Assembly: GCF_014698045.1 (NCBI RefSeq) | Contig: NZ_JACJSE010000001.1 | Span: forward strand, 248,001-312,000 | Direction: 5' to 3' | DNA: 64,000 nucleotides | Source of the DNA: Aulosira sp. FACHB-615 | Lineage (GTDB): Bacteria; Cyanobacteriota; Cyanobacteriia; Cyanobacteriales; Nostocaceae | In this document: piece by piece, positions 53,311 through 61,861 of the stretch | Position numbering within the stretch: position 1 is the stretch's first letter | How the letters are laid out: each line of letters opens with the position of its first letter | Notes under the pieces: generated by a model | What the model saw: the letters and a program-made list of their open reading frames with translations, nothing else | What the model was told of the DNA's origin: nothing | Database searches by the model: none | Position numbers and translations under genes: made by a program

Positions 53311-54198
53311 ATGTCAACAAATTCCCAGCAACTAGAACCAACAAAAGTCAAAGTTCAGCTTCTCTTAACAGGGGGACATCAGTATACAGTTTACCTCAAT
53401 CCAGATGACCCTGTATTGCATAGCCTATTAACCACTGTTGTTGCTCGTGCTTATAAACAAGAAGCAGCCAGTCAAGGTTTATTTCAAGTACCTGTTAATG
53501 AAGGGCATTCGGCTTTATGCTTTGCTAGTGATCATCTTGTTGGGTTAATCACCGAACCACCTCTTTGGATACAGCAACCTGAAAATGTCCAACCTGTAGC
53601 CAATGATGTTTTAAATTCTAATTATGTACAAATAGATAATTTTTTCTCGCCTAGTGAGCATGAAAGACTGATTAAGTATGTACTAGCTAATAAGTCAAAG
53701 TTTGTTTCCACTAGTACTTCGACCAATGATAAAAATTATCGCCGCTCAATGGTTCTGTACTCATTTCCAGAGTTTTCTGAACTAATTGTCAATAAAGTTC
53801 AGCAGATTATGCCTGATGTGATGAGCAAATTGGGAATGACACCCTTCACAGTAGGACAGATTGAAAGCCAACTCACTGCACATAATGATGGCAATTATTA
53901 CAAAATTCATAACGATAATGGTAGTTCGGATACTGCTACCAGAGAATTAACTTATGTTTATTACTTCAATAAAGAACCTAAGCGGTATTCTGGAGGAGAA
54001 TTATTAATATATGACAGTAAAGTTGAAAATAACTTTTATGTCAAAGCAGAATCCTTTAAAACTATCGAACCGCGCAATAACAGTATTGTATTTTTCTTCA
54101 GTCGATATATGCACGAAGTTCTGCCAGTGAGGTGTTCATCTAAAGCATTTCCTGATAGTCGCTTTACAATTAACGGCTGGGTACGTCGAGCTTCCTAA
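53311..54198 (+). CDS. 2-oxoglutarate/Fe(II)-dependent oxygenase (prolyl 4-hydroxylase-like)
   Basis: The 295-residue protein has an N-terminal domain of about 100 residues (KVKVQLLLTGGHQYTVYLNP) and a C-terminal double-stranded beta-helix oxygenase (about 105-295). Iron ligands are His200 and Asp202 in KIHNDNGS and His268 in MHEVLPV; Arg284 in SRFTINGW would bind 2-oxoglutarate. The RELTYVYYFNKEPKRYSGGELLIYD segment, cut here by its core YSGGEL, matches the P4H/SM-20 class. It may hydroxylate a protein or small molecule. ATG 53311 is preferred to TTG 53281. A HIP1-based terminator follows. Confidence 0.88.
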   Translation: MSTNSQQLEPTKVKVQLLLTGGHQYTVYLNPDDPVLHSLLTTVVARAYKQEAASQGLFQVPVNEGHSALCFASDHLVGLITEPPLWIQQPENVQPVANDVLNSNYVQIDNFFSPSEHERLIKYVLANKSKFVSTSTSTNDKNYRRSMVLYSFPEFSELIVNKVQQIMPDVMSKLGMTPFTVGQIESQLTAHNDGNYYKIHNDNGSSDTATRELTYVYYFNKEPKRYSGGELLIYDSKVENNFYVKAESFKTIEPRNNSIVFFFSRYMHEVLPVRCSSKAFPDSRFTINGWVRRAS

Positions 54199-54699
54199 GC
54201 AAAATTACTTAACTACTTTAAAATTCCTTTAAGTGGGGCGATCGCCTCACTTTTTATTTATCAATCAGACTTAAGTATTAAATACATTTTACTTGGAAAT
54301 ACTTAAATATTTTTCCAGGTGTAAATACCCAATATCTATACAGATAGAGAGAAACTCCGACTTTTTGCTCTGAGATTAAATTTCTGATGAAAATGTCGAT
54401 AAACTATAGACTACTGACAAGTTATTGTGGCAAATTATATTTATTCGTCACTGAGAAAAAATAAAATTTCAGAGATTTATATCAACCTCATCCCAGATTG
54501 AACTCCCTAGAAAATAGAAGTTTTCGTTATTTAAACTAAGTTAAGGCTGAAATAATAGATCGCTAGTCATTTTAAATTCTAACTAGCGCAATTTATCAAC
54601 TTAGTTTGTCATAACTTAAAAACTCTATTTTGCAGGGATATTTTATGCTGCGGTGCAGTTTGATAAGACTTTTTAGATACAAAAAGGAGTTTTAAAGAA
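54199..54699. other. Intergenic region before the PEP-CTERM gene
   Basis: After the HIP1 hairpin (54231-54256) about 440 AT-rich bases follow without gene or repeat. The last part, AAAAAGGAGTTTTAAAGAA, is the ribosome site of the next gene. Confidence 0.5.
54231..54256 (+). terminator. Terminator built on a HIP1 palindrome
   Basis: AAGTGGGGCG (54231-54240) pairs with the following ATCGCCTCACTT, centred on GGCGATCGCC, and a T5 run follows. It lies 33 nt after the oxygenase stop. Confidence 0.75.
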
Positions 54700-56679
54700 G
54701 TGACTCAAATGAGTTCAAAAAAAGTAATAGGTTATATAACCTGTGGTTTATCATCGTTGGCCATAGTTATGTCTGGGCCAATATCGCAAGCAAATGCAGC
54801 ATCTGTAAGTTTTTCAGGAACAGGAACCAACCCAGTATCGAATGGAACGACTAACGCTCTGGGAGCATCAGTCATCTTTGATGACAGCCTAAATCCAGGA
54901 AAACTAACAGTTACCCTAAAAAACACAGGGCCAGGTGCTACAGCACCTTCTGATGTCTTGACTGCTGTGTTTTGGGAATATGGCGGATCTGCGCTAACAA
55001 ACTTGTCTTTATCTTCAGCTACTGCTCCAACAGTAATTTCTGGCTCTACAACCACAAGTAATATTAACTTACTGGGTAATCTTAATGAATGGAAATTGCC
55101 AAATACTGGTAACGGAACATCAGACTTACCGGGAATAACCCAAAACTACGGTATAGGTACTGCTGGATTAAATATTTTTCAAGGTGGTGGCGGGCAGCAA
55201 TTTAATTACGGCATCATTAGTGGTTATGACGATCCAAACCCAGCAGTGAAAAATGGGACTTTTGTTAAAGACTATGCCACCTTTGTCTTATCTGGTCTAC
55301 CTAGTGCTTTTGATGTCACCAAGATTGGCAACATTCGCTTCCAATTCGGGACAGCTTTAAACGAACCTAGCTTTGCTGGCACTTTAGTTAGTGCGACCCC
55401 AGCACCAGCACCAGCGCCTGCTCCAGTACCAGCACCAGTGCCTGCACCAGCACCAGTGCCTGCTCCAGCACCAGCGCCTGCTCCAGTACCAGCACCAGCG
55501 CCTGCACCTGCACCAGCGCCTGCACCAGCACCAGCGCCTGCACCAGCACCAGCGCCTGCACCAGCGCCTGCACCAGTACCTGCACCAGCACCTGCACCAG
55601 TACCTGCACCAGCACCAGCGCCTGCACCAGCACCAGCGCCTGTACCTGCACCAGCACCTGCACCAGCACCAGCACCAGCACCAGCACCAGTACCTGCACC
55701 AGCACCAGCGCCAACACCAGCGCCTTCATCTACAGTGCGCTTTGGATTTCAAAATATCACTGGAAATAGTGCTGTTAACGCCGCAACAGGTGAAAGTCAA
55801 CTATTTTTAGATGTTACTAAAGGCAGTAAGTCAGATCAGGTTTTATTTACGTTCAGTAATTTTGGACAACAAGCCTCTTCCATAACTCAAATTTATTTTG
55901 ACGAAGCCAAACAACTGCTAAAAAATATTGCATCAATAACTGATAGTGGTAGTGGTGTAGACTTCGTAATACCTAATAAAATAGGCAATCTCCCAGGAAG
56001 TAATAATGCTCCAGGAGGTCGGTTTAACTCAGATTTTTCCGTTGAGGCTAATCAACCAGTTTCACAGATGGGTGTAAATCCTAATGAATTTGTGAGTGTA
56101 CTGTTTGATTTAGACAGTAACGTTACATTTGACGACATCATTAACAGCTTCAAAGATAGTACCTTACGTGTAGGATTCCACGTTCAAGCCTTTATTGATG
56201 GTGGAAGTGAAGCTTTTGTAAATAAATCGATAGCCACAACACCAACGCCAGCACCTGCACCCGCGCCAGCACCTGCACCAGCACCCGCGCCAGTACCAGC
56301 ACCCGCGCCAGCACCCGTACCAGCACCCGCGCCAGCACCCGTACCAGCACCTGCACCAGCACCCGCGCCAGTACCCGCACCAGCACCCGCGCCAGTACCT
56401 GCACCAGCACCAGCACCCGTACCAGTACCTGCACCAGCACCAGCGCCAGTACCAGCACCCGCGCCAGCACCCGTACCAGCACCCGCGCCAGCACCCGTAC
56501 CAGCACCAGCGCCAGCACCAGCGCCAGCACCATCTCCATCTCCCACAACTTACTATCAACCGCCGGCTTCTCAGCCTCAGCCTAAGAAGGTACCTGAACC
56601 TAGTACATTAGCTGCGTTAGGCTTATTTGGTCTCTGTACATTCAAACTGAAGAAAGTTAACAAGAAAAATGATGTGTAA
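54700..56679 (+). CDS. PEP-CTERM protein with two proline/alanine dipeptide-repeat linkers
   Basis: The 659-residue exported protein has a signal peptide (IGYITCGLSSLAIVMSG, then QANAA). Domain A (about 35-230) is a beta-rich cell-surface domain. A PAPAPV linker (about 233-343), domain B (about 344-513, RFGFQNITGNSAV to AFIDGGSEAFV) and a second PAPAPV linker (about 514-614) follow. The sorting tail is VPEPSTLAALGLFGLCTFKL then KKVNKK. PEP-CTERM tails are processed by exosortase in the inner membrane; no exosortase gene is in this window. AAGGAG upstream supports GTG 54700; ATG 54709 is close. A terminator follows. Confidence 0.87.
   Translation: MTQMSSKKVIGYITCGLSSLAIVMSGPISQANAASVSFSGTGTNPVSNGTTNALGASVIFDDSLNPGKLTVTLKNTGPGATAPSDVLTAVFWEYGGSALTNLSLSSATAPTVISGSTTTSNINLLGNLNEWKLPNTGNGTSDLPGITQNYGIGTAGLNIFQGGGGQQFNYGIISGYDDPNPAVKNGTFVKDYATFVLSGLPSAFDVTKIGNIRFQFGTALNEPSFAGTLVSATPAPAPAPAPVPAPVPAPAPVPAPAPAPAPVPAPAPAPAPAPAPAPAPAPAPAPAPAPAPVPAPAPAPVPAPAPAPAPAPAPVPAPAPAPAPAPAPAPVPAPAPAPTPAPSSTVRFGFQNITGNSAVNAATGESQLFLDVTKGSKSDQVLFTFSNFGQQASSITQIYFDEAKQLLKNIASITDSGSGVDFVIPNKIGNLPGSNNAPGGRFNSDFSVEANQPVSQMGVNPNEFVSVLFDLDSNVTFDDIINSFKDSTLRVGFHVQAFIDGGSEAFVNKSIATTPTPAPAPAPAPAPAPAPVPAPAPAPVPAPAPAPVPAPAPAPAPVPAPAPAPVPAPAPAPVPVPAPAPAPVPAPAPAPVPAPAPAPVPAPAPAPAPAPSPSPTTYYQPPASQPQPKKVPEPSTLAALGLFGLCTFKLKKVNKKNDV
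55396..55728 (+). repeat. Proline/alanine codon repeat block 1
   Basis: About 330 bases of CCAGCACCAGCGCCTGCACC-type hexamers encode Pro-Ala dipeptides with occasional Val. Proline codons are mostly CCA and CCT. Confidence 0.9.
56239..56540 (+). repeat. Proline/alanine codon repeat block 2
   Basis: About 300 bases encode the same Pro-Ala/Val pattern but with CCAGCACCCGCGCCAGCACC units, so CCC, CCA, GCG and GTA dominate. The codon set differs from block 1 and suggests independent expansion. Confidence 0.9.
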
Positions 56680-56719
56680 GCTTCGGCAATACTTTTAAGC
56701 TTTCATCTTTAGCTATATA

Positions 56720-56760
56720 TGGGTTGAGAAGTAACAAAAAACTTCTCGCCCAATTTTTTT
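56720..56760 (+). terminator. Rho-independent terminator after the PEP-CTERM gene
   Basis: TGGGTTGAGAAGT (from 56720) pairs with ACTTCTCGCCCA with small mismatches, followed by ATTTTTTT. Confidence 0.85.
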
Positions 56761-56815
56761 GACCAATAATTTCTGGATGGTACAAGCCACCAAATTTTTT
56801 AGATGCAAACATCCT

Positions 56816-56985
56816 AGTTCAACAAGGCAAAAGTCAAAATTAAAAAGAAAGAATAGTGATACTACAAGCCTTTTAGCAATTCCTTATGGTCACTGAGCGT
56901 ACTTTTACTGAGCGACTTGCCTTGAGCGTTCGCGCAGCGTCTCCGTCAGGAGAAGTCGAAAGGAGCCGAAGTAGCTGAGTTGTGA
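56816..56985. repeat. About 170-bp dispersed repeat (family C), copy 2
   Basis: AACAAGGCAAAAGTC, AATAGTGATACTACAAGCC, TTATGGTCACTGAGCGTAC, GACTTGCCTTGAGCGTTCGC and GTCAGGAGAAGTCGAAAGG. It is near identical to 34678-34837; the left half is inverted at 50640-50727. Confidence 0.8.
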
Positions 56986-57091
56986 TCTGTTGATTTAGGC
57001 CAACCTGTACTAGAGTTGTACAGATTGATTTTTGGCGACACAGATAACAAGGTTTTAGAATTGAGAAGTATAGAACAAAATAGAGGACATT

Positions 57092-57364
57092 ATGGCTGCT
57101 AATGTAGAAATTTACACTTGGAGGACTTGCCCGTTTTGCATCCGTGCCAAACATTTGCTGACTAGTAAGGGTGTTGACTTTATCGAATACAGTATCGATG
57201 GCGATGAAGAAGCACGGGATAAAATGGCTCAAAGAGCAAATGGCAAACGTTCTTTACCACAAATTTTTATTAACGATCGCCACGTTGGTGGTTGTGATGA
57301 TATCCACGCCCTCGACCGTCAAGGTAAGTTGGATGAGTTATTAGCCGTTGAAACCAATGTATAA
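57092..57364 (+). CDS. grxC: Glutaredoxin 3
   Basis: The 90-residue protein has the redox site CPFC (Cys13, Cys16) in TWRTCPFCIRAKHLL, TGLPT-equivalent RSLPQIFINDRHVGG, and CDDIHALDRQGKL after it. GSH-dependent reduction of protein disulfides or mixed thiols in the cytoplasm is the family role. GAGGACATT gives a ribosome site before ATG 57092. It is upstream of glutathione synthetase on the same strand, 119 nt apart, so both may be expressed together. Confidence 0.94.
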   Translation: MAANVEIYTWRTCPFCIRAKHLLTSKGVDFIEYSIDGDEEARDKMAQRANGKRSLPQIFINDRHVGGCDDIHALDRQGKLDELLAVETNV

Positions 57365-57483
57365 AATGAGCGGGGATATAAATTTTACTCTTTTCTGCTG
57401 CTCAGGTTTGTGACTCAGTTAAATCATCAGGAGTTACTCTAAATTGAGTAACTTAAAATTTCCTGGCGATTGAGGCAAACAGC

Positions 57484-58458
57484 GTGAAACTGGCTTTTAT
57501 TATTGATCCCATCCATCTGCTTGATCCTTGTCATGATACCAGTGTTGCACTGATGGAAGCAGCACAGATTTTAGGACATGAAGTCTGGATAACTCAGGTA
57601 AACTGGCTGAGTGTGGTAGACGGTAAAGCTTGGGCAATTCTGCAACAAGTGGAACTAGTACCAATAGATTTGGTAGAAGGACGTTGGGTAGCAGCTAATC
57701 CTTGGTATCGCTTGCAAGAACGCTCCTTGATTTCTTTAGAAACAATGGATGCCGTATTTATGCGGACAGATCCACCAGTTAATGACTCTTACCTCTTTGC
57801 TACTTACATTCTTGATTATGTTGACCAAAATAAAACTTTGGTGATTAATAACCCCGATGGGATCAGGAGGGCAAACGAAAAAATGTATGCCCTCCAATTT
57901 AAAGAAGTGATTCCAGAAACCATTGTCAGTGCAGATAAGCAGTTGATTCGGCAATTTGTCGAAGCTAAGGGAGCAACGGTTCTCAAACCACTGGGGAACA
58001 AAGCTGGGGAAGGGATTTTATTTTTACAAGCAGGCGATCGCAACTTTAACTCCATTGTGGAACTTAGCACCCATCAAGGCAAACTACCAGTGATGGTGCA
58101 GACTTATCTCCCAGAAGCTAAGGATGGAGATAAGCGCATTATCTTACTGCATGGTGAACCGATTGGTGCTTTAAATCGGCTTTCTAGTGGTAGTGATTTT
58201 CGCAACAATATGGCTGCTGGTGGTACAGTTGCGGAAACAGAAATTACCCCCAGAGAACATGAAATTTGTACTCGATTAGCTGATAAATTACGTCAAGATG
58301 GGTTAATTTTTGTCGGGATTGATGTAATTGGTGGCTACCTCACAGAAGTCAACGTCACCAGCCCCACAGGAGTGCGGGAAATTGACAGACTAAGTGGTAC
58401 TCGTTTAGGGCATCAGGTAATTCAATGGGTGGAACAGCGTCTACAAGCTAAAAAATAA
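57484..58458 (+). CDS. gshB: Glutathione synthetase
   Basis: GshB joins gamma-glutamylcysteine and glycine using ATP to make glutathione. The 324-residue protein has the N-terminal MKLAFIIDPIHLLDPCHDTS and MRTDPPVNDSYLFATY, then the ATP-grasp core KPLGNKAGEGILFL, MVQTYLPEAKDGDKRIILL (cut by its core YLPEAKDGDKR), FRNNMAAGG, and EVNVTSPTGVREI at the metal site. The start is GTG 57484. It follows grxC on the same strand and converges with ftsZ. The length is normal. Confidence 0.95.
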   Translation: MKLAFIIDPIHLLDPCHDTSVALMEAAQILGHEVWITQVNWLSVVDGKAWAILQQVELVPIDLVEGRWVAANPWYRLQERSLISLETMDAVFMRTDPPVNDSYLFATYILDYVDQNKTLVINNPDGIRRANEKMYALQFKEVIPETIVSADKQLIRQFVEAKGATVLKPLGNKAGEGILFLQAGDRNFNSIVELSTHQGKLPVMVQTYLPEAKDGDKRIILLHGEPIGALNRLSSGSDFRNNMAAGGTVAETEITPREHEICTRLADKLRQDGLIFVGIDVIGGYLTEVNVTSPTGVREIDRLSGTRLGHQVIQWVEQRLQAKK

Positions 58459-58847
58459 AATAATTGCAATTGTTTTGAATATTCCCAGTCAGCCTTGGTT
58501 ATCTACTGTTAAGTCACTCTAGAATCAATCAAATAATTTGAGCGATCGCACCTGTCAAGTAAGGCTGAGAGCTTTTGAGACAGGTGCCAATTACCTGAAA
58601 ATCAATCGTTAATCTACTCAAAATTTTTTCTAAATACAAAACTAGGACATCAAAGCCAGCAGGCTTTTGCCCAAATAAATTTATTCTGTAAATAGTGTGG
58701 ACGAGTGTTTTCACCAATTCGCCAAATCAAAAATAGCAACAGAATAATTTCTGTTCCTGATGCAATTTAGTCATTAACAAGTTTTATACAGTACTCAGTG
58801 CTATCTGAGACTGCAAACTTGATCTCATATCTCGAATCCAAGATCCT
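58459..58847. other. Intergenic region between convergent gshB and ftsZ
   Basis: About 390 bases. I see a HIP1 octamer near 58542, a GGCACCTGTCTC-like inverted word (CACCTGTCAAG and GAGACAGGTG at 58549-58587), and otherwise AT-rich sequence. Frames here are short and lack coding signs. Confidence 0.45.
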
Positions 58848-60134
58848 TCAATTACGTGGTGGTGTACGCCGTCTTTGCAGAAATTCAGGAATGTCTAAAC
58901 CTGATTTTTCTTTCGGTTCCACAACTGGTGTTGATGGATTAGCTGTTGGTGATTGTGTGGTTGATTTTTTGGGTGGCGGTGCAACGCGGGGGTTGCTGGC
59001 GTTTTGTGGTGGTGCTGCTTGGCCTTCACCAGTGAACCCTGTCGCAATCACAGTAATTCTGACTTCTCCTTGTAAACGGTCATCAATTACTGCTCCAAAA
59101 ATAATATTGGCGTTGGGATCAACTACCTCATAAATTGTTTCTGCGGCTGCGTTCACTTCATGTAAGGTTAAGTCACTGCCACCAGTGATGTTAAAGACTA
59201 CTCCTCTAGCACCTTCAATAGAAGATTCTAGCAACGGAGAAGAAATTGCGGCGATCGCAGCTTCCCTAGCGCGTGATTTTCCCGAACTAATTCCAATTCC
59301 CATCAATGCTGATCCCGCATCAGCCATCACCGCTCGCACATCTGCAAAGTCAACGTTGACTAACCCAGGGATGGTAATAATATCAGAGATCCCTTGTACC
59401 CCTTGACGCAACACATCATCTGCATAGCGAAAGGCTTCTTGTACAGGTGTCTGTTCGGGAATTACTTCTAATAATTTATTGTTGGGGATGATAATCAGTG
59501 TATCTACCCGACTTTTCAGTCCTTCAATACCTTGTTCGGCTTGGCTAGTGCGGCGGCGACCTTCAAACACAAATGGCCGTGTGACCACACCAACTGTCAA
59601 AGCACCCATTTCTTTGGCTACTTCTGCCACAATTGGCGCAGCACCTGTTCCGGTTCCACCACCCATCCCAGCCGTGATGAATACTAAATCAGCACCCTCT
59701 AAAGCTGTGGCAATTTCATCGCGTGATTCTTCCGCCGCTTTTTGACCGATGGCTGGATTTCCCCCAGCACCCAAGCCTCTGGTTAACTTCTGCCCAATTT
59801 GCAAGCGACTGGGCGCTCCAGCTAAAGTCAAAGCTTGAGCATCAGTATTAATTGACCAAAACTCCACACCACTTACATCAGACTCAATCATCCGATTAAC
59901 GGCATTACCACCACCACCACCAACGCCAATGACTTTGATGTTGGCAACTCTACCGGGAACAATCTCGCCAATGCGGCTATTTTCTAAAGATATTTTTTTA
60001 CTGTCTGGGCCTTGAGCAAAGTTCAGCCCAGAATGATTAAAGGGATTATTTGAGTTTACTGCCAGTGAAAATCCTGGCTGTCCCACAGATTGGGAGTTTT
60101 TATAGGTAAGCCCTTGGTTATTATCAAGCGTCAT
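58848..60134 (-). CDS. ftsZ: Cell division protein FtsZ
   Basis: FtsZ polymerises with GTP into the division ring. The 428-residue protein has a poorly conserved N-terminal extension of about 60 residues, typical for filamentous cyanobacteria. The tubulin-like core follows: IKVIGVGGGGGNAVNRMI, GLGAGGNPAIGQKAAEE, and the GTP signature GGGTGTGAAP near residue 157. A Pro/Thr-rich linker (NPRVAPPPKKSTTQSP) and the C-terminal peptide LDIPEFLQRRR that binds FtsA-like or SepF partners end the protein. The upstream neighbour on the same strand is ftsQ, separated by an unusually long 880-base gap. Confidence 0.97.
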   Translation of the reverse strand: MTLDNNQGLTYKNSQSVGQPGFSLAVNSNNPFNHSGLNFAQGPDSKKISLENSRIGEIVPGRVANIKVIGVGGGGGNAVNRMIESDVSGVEFWSINTDAQALTLAGAPSRLQIGQKLTRGLGAGGNPAIGQKAAEESRDEIATALEGADLVFITAGMGGGTGTGAAPIVAEVAKEMGALTVGVVTRPFVFEGRRRTSQAEQGIEGLKSRVDTLIIIPNNKLLEVIPEQTPVQEAFRYADDVLRQGVQGISDIITIPGLVNVDFADVRAVMADAGSALMGIGISSGKSRAREAAIAAISSPLLESSIEGARGVVFNITGGSDLTLHEVNAAAETIYEVVDPNANIIFGAVIDDRLQGEVRITVIATGFTGEGQAAPPQNASNPRVAPPPKKSTTQSPTANPSTPVVEPKEKSGLDIPEFLQRRRTPPRN

Positions 60135-61018
60135 TGGATTTGTGAAAGGTAGATAAACGACTTTTCCGGGTGCTACTCACCGCAGAATCAACTATAGTTT
60201 GACACTGCCAAAATCTATAGGTACTGCTCTTGTATTTTGATTATGATTGGCAACTTTAACAAGCTTGTCAATCTGTAAGTCGGCGATTAAAGCCAGCGAT
60301 CGCCCAACTAATTCTAGAGAAGTATACCTACATTTACCTAAAGTTGATCTGTCTAAATTCAACAAGCTATTAATAGCTTTCCTACTATGTTGCCAAATTG
60401 GCACAGTATACATTTTGCATACTGAATGCCCTCCCATGATTTTTGGTGACGATTTAAGTTGGTCATTAATTTTACAACTACCTGTAATGTTTTTTTGGGC
60501 GGTAAATTTCGCTTTTCTTGAGTTTAATGAGTAATTTTTATGATTTCTTAATATCAAATAATACTCAAAACTATGATTACTTTTACTTCTATCATATGTA
60601 GTCTTGACTAGTTTTACATTGTCAAATACAAGCTCAATGAGCTTAAAAAGCACACTCAGCTTATATAATTGTGCAAATAACATAATTGCAAAAGACACAA
60701 GGTAGCGCGTCTTATCTGCTTTAATAATATAGTTGATAGATTTCACCATTGGCGATAATTACAACCTCAAATCTGAAATTTATCTTATATCTACCTATCA
60801 CTAGATTTGACAGTGCCAGGGAACTATAGACTGATAGCGACAAAGGAGACTTGCAAATTAAGCCTCCTGTCACACCGCATGAAAATTTCATCCTAATATT
60901 TTGAGTGTGTTGTCAAAATATGCAAAATTATCAATAAACTTATATATTTATCTATTAGCATCAAATTTCTTAATTTACTGAGAGGAATTGATACACAAAA
61001 GTTAATATAGATGATTTG
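60135..61018. other. 880-base region between ftsQ and ftsZ
   Basis: This probably holds the ftsZ promoters and a long leader. Frames on both strands (minus 60192-60749, 185 codons; plus 60247-60534, 95 codons) overlap each other, lack ribosome sites and show no recognisable domain, so I do not call them. Around 60850-60960 AT content is very high. Confidence 0.5.
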
Positions 61019-61861
61019 CTAAGGGATTTGAGAGTCAGCCTTTGGAGTTTTTTGGATCATGTGTACTATGGGCGAATCAGGATTTTTGAGATCAATATAC
61101 TCTATTTGACTAGGATTAATTTTGGCTGGTAAATTTCGCAGTTGCGACAGTATCTTGATTTGTGCTGGCAATAGAGAACTAGGAGTACCCAAATGTACAT
61201 TACCAATTTCAGTTTTCAGGATTAAATTTGCCAAATCTTGAAAATTAACTTCCATAATTTTCACGGAACTTTGACTTAGCAAAGGATACAGTTGACTCCA
61301 AGACTGTTGGTATTGTTCTGGTGTGCCAATCACTTTCAGGCTGGGCAACTTCAACTTAGGATTTACCAATGTATATTTTTCTAACGGTATCCAAACACCA
61401 TTAGCATCTAGTAAGCCAGTAGATGACTGTTTGTTTTTCGGTTGATTATTTGGTGTAGGTCTTTGGGCTACAGCTACAGGTACTCGTTCTTGGATTTCGA
61501 TGATTAATCCCGGTGGCAACAGACGACGAGTCACAGTAGCTTGAGCAATAGTTGATTGTTTTTTCAAAGAATCTGCGATCGCTCCAGGTTCAACTTTCCA
61601 TAAAGATTGCGGATAAGACAGCTTTAACATTGACTTAATTGCTGTTTCTGGGAGGACTTGATTTCCAGTTTTGATCACAATTTGTTTGGGATCACGCAGT
61701 ACCCAGACAGGTTGTAGGGCTACCCAAAGCAACCCACCAGCTAAACCACTAATAGCCAAAGTTCGCCAAATAGCTTGGATAACTTTCATTTGTCGCTGGC
61801 GACGTAGTTTTTTGCGGCGCTGGGACAAATCTGTTTGAGAAACGGATACAATACCTGCCAT
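61019..61861 (-). CDS. ftsQ: Cell division protein FtsQ/DivIB
   Basis: The 280-residue protein is called from ATG 61861, preceded by AAGAGGTGAGA. A basic N-terminus (QRRKKLRRQRQMKV), one membrane helix (about 33-52, ISGLAGGLLWVALQPVWVL) and the POTRA domain (about 60-125, QIVIKTGNQVLPETAIKSML, then TVTRRLLPPGLIIEIQERVPVAVA) are followed by the FtsQ beta domain. It is a periplasm-facing part of the divisome. It is transcribed toward ftsZ. The long gap after it is unusual for a division cluster. Confidence 0.9.
   Translation of the reverse strand: MAGIVSVSQTDLSQRRKKLRRQRQMKVIQAIWRTLAISGLAGGLLWVALQPVWVLRDPKQIVIKTGNQVLPETAIKSMLKLSYPQSLWKVEPGAIADSLKKQSTIAQATVTRRLLPPGLIIEIQERVPVAVAQRPTPNNQPKNKQSSTGLLDANGVWIPLEKYTLVNPKLKLPSLKVIGTPEQYQQSWSQLYPLLSQSSVKIMEVNFQDLANLILKTEIGNVHLGTPSSLLPAQIKILSQLRNLPAKINPSQIEYIDLKNPDSPIVHMIQKTPKADSQIP

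Noticed and set aside
55388..56559. Leu/Val- and Gly/Ala-rich antisense frames over the PEP-CTERM gene
   Set aside because: They are shadows of the Pro-Ala codon repeats in other frames.
57006..57023. NtcA-like palindrome CTGTAC...GTACAG before grxC
   Set aside because: The spacing between GTA and TAC is nine bases, not the eight required for NtcA.
58529..58717. 62-codon minus-strand frame between gshB and ftsZ
   Set aside because: No ribosome site and no family resemblance; it lies in AT-rich spacer.
60192..60749. 185-codon minus-strand frame between ftsQ and ftsZ
   Set aside because: No ribosome site, no recognisable domain, and it overlaps a 95-codon plus frame; the composition resembles spacer.
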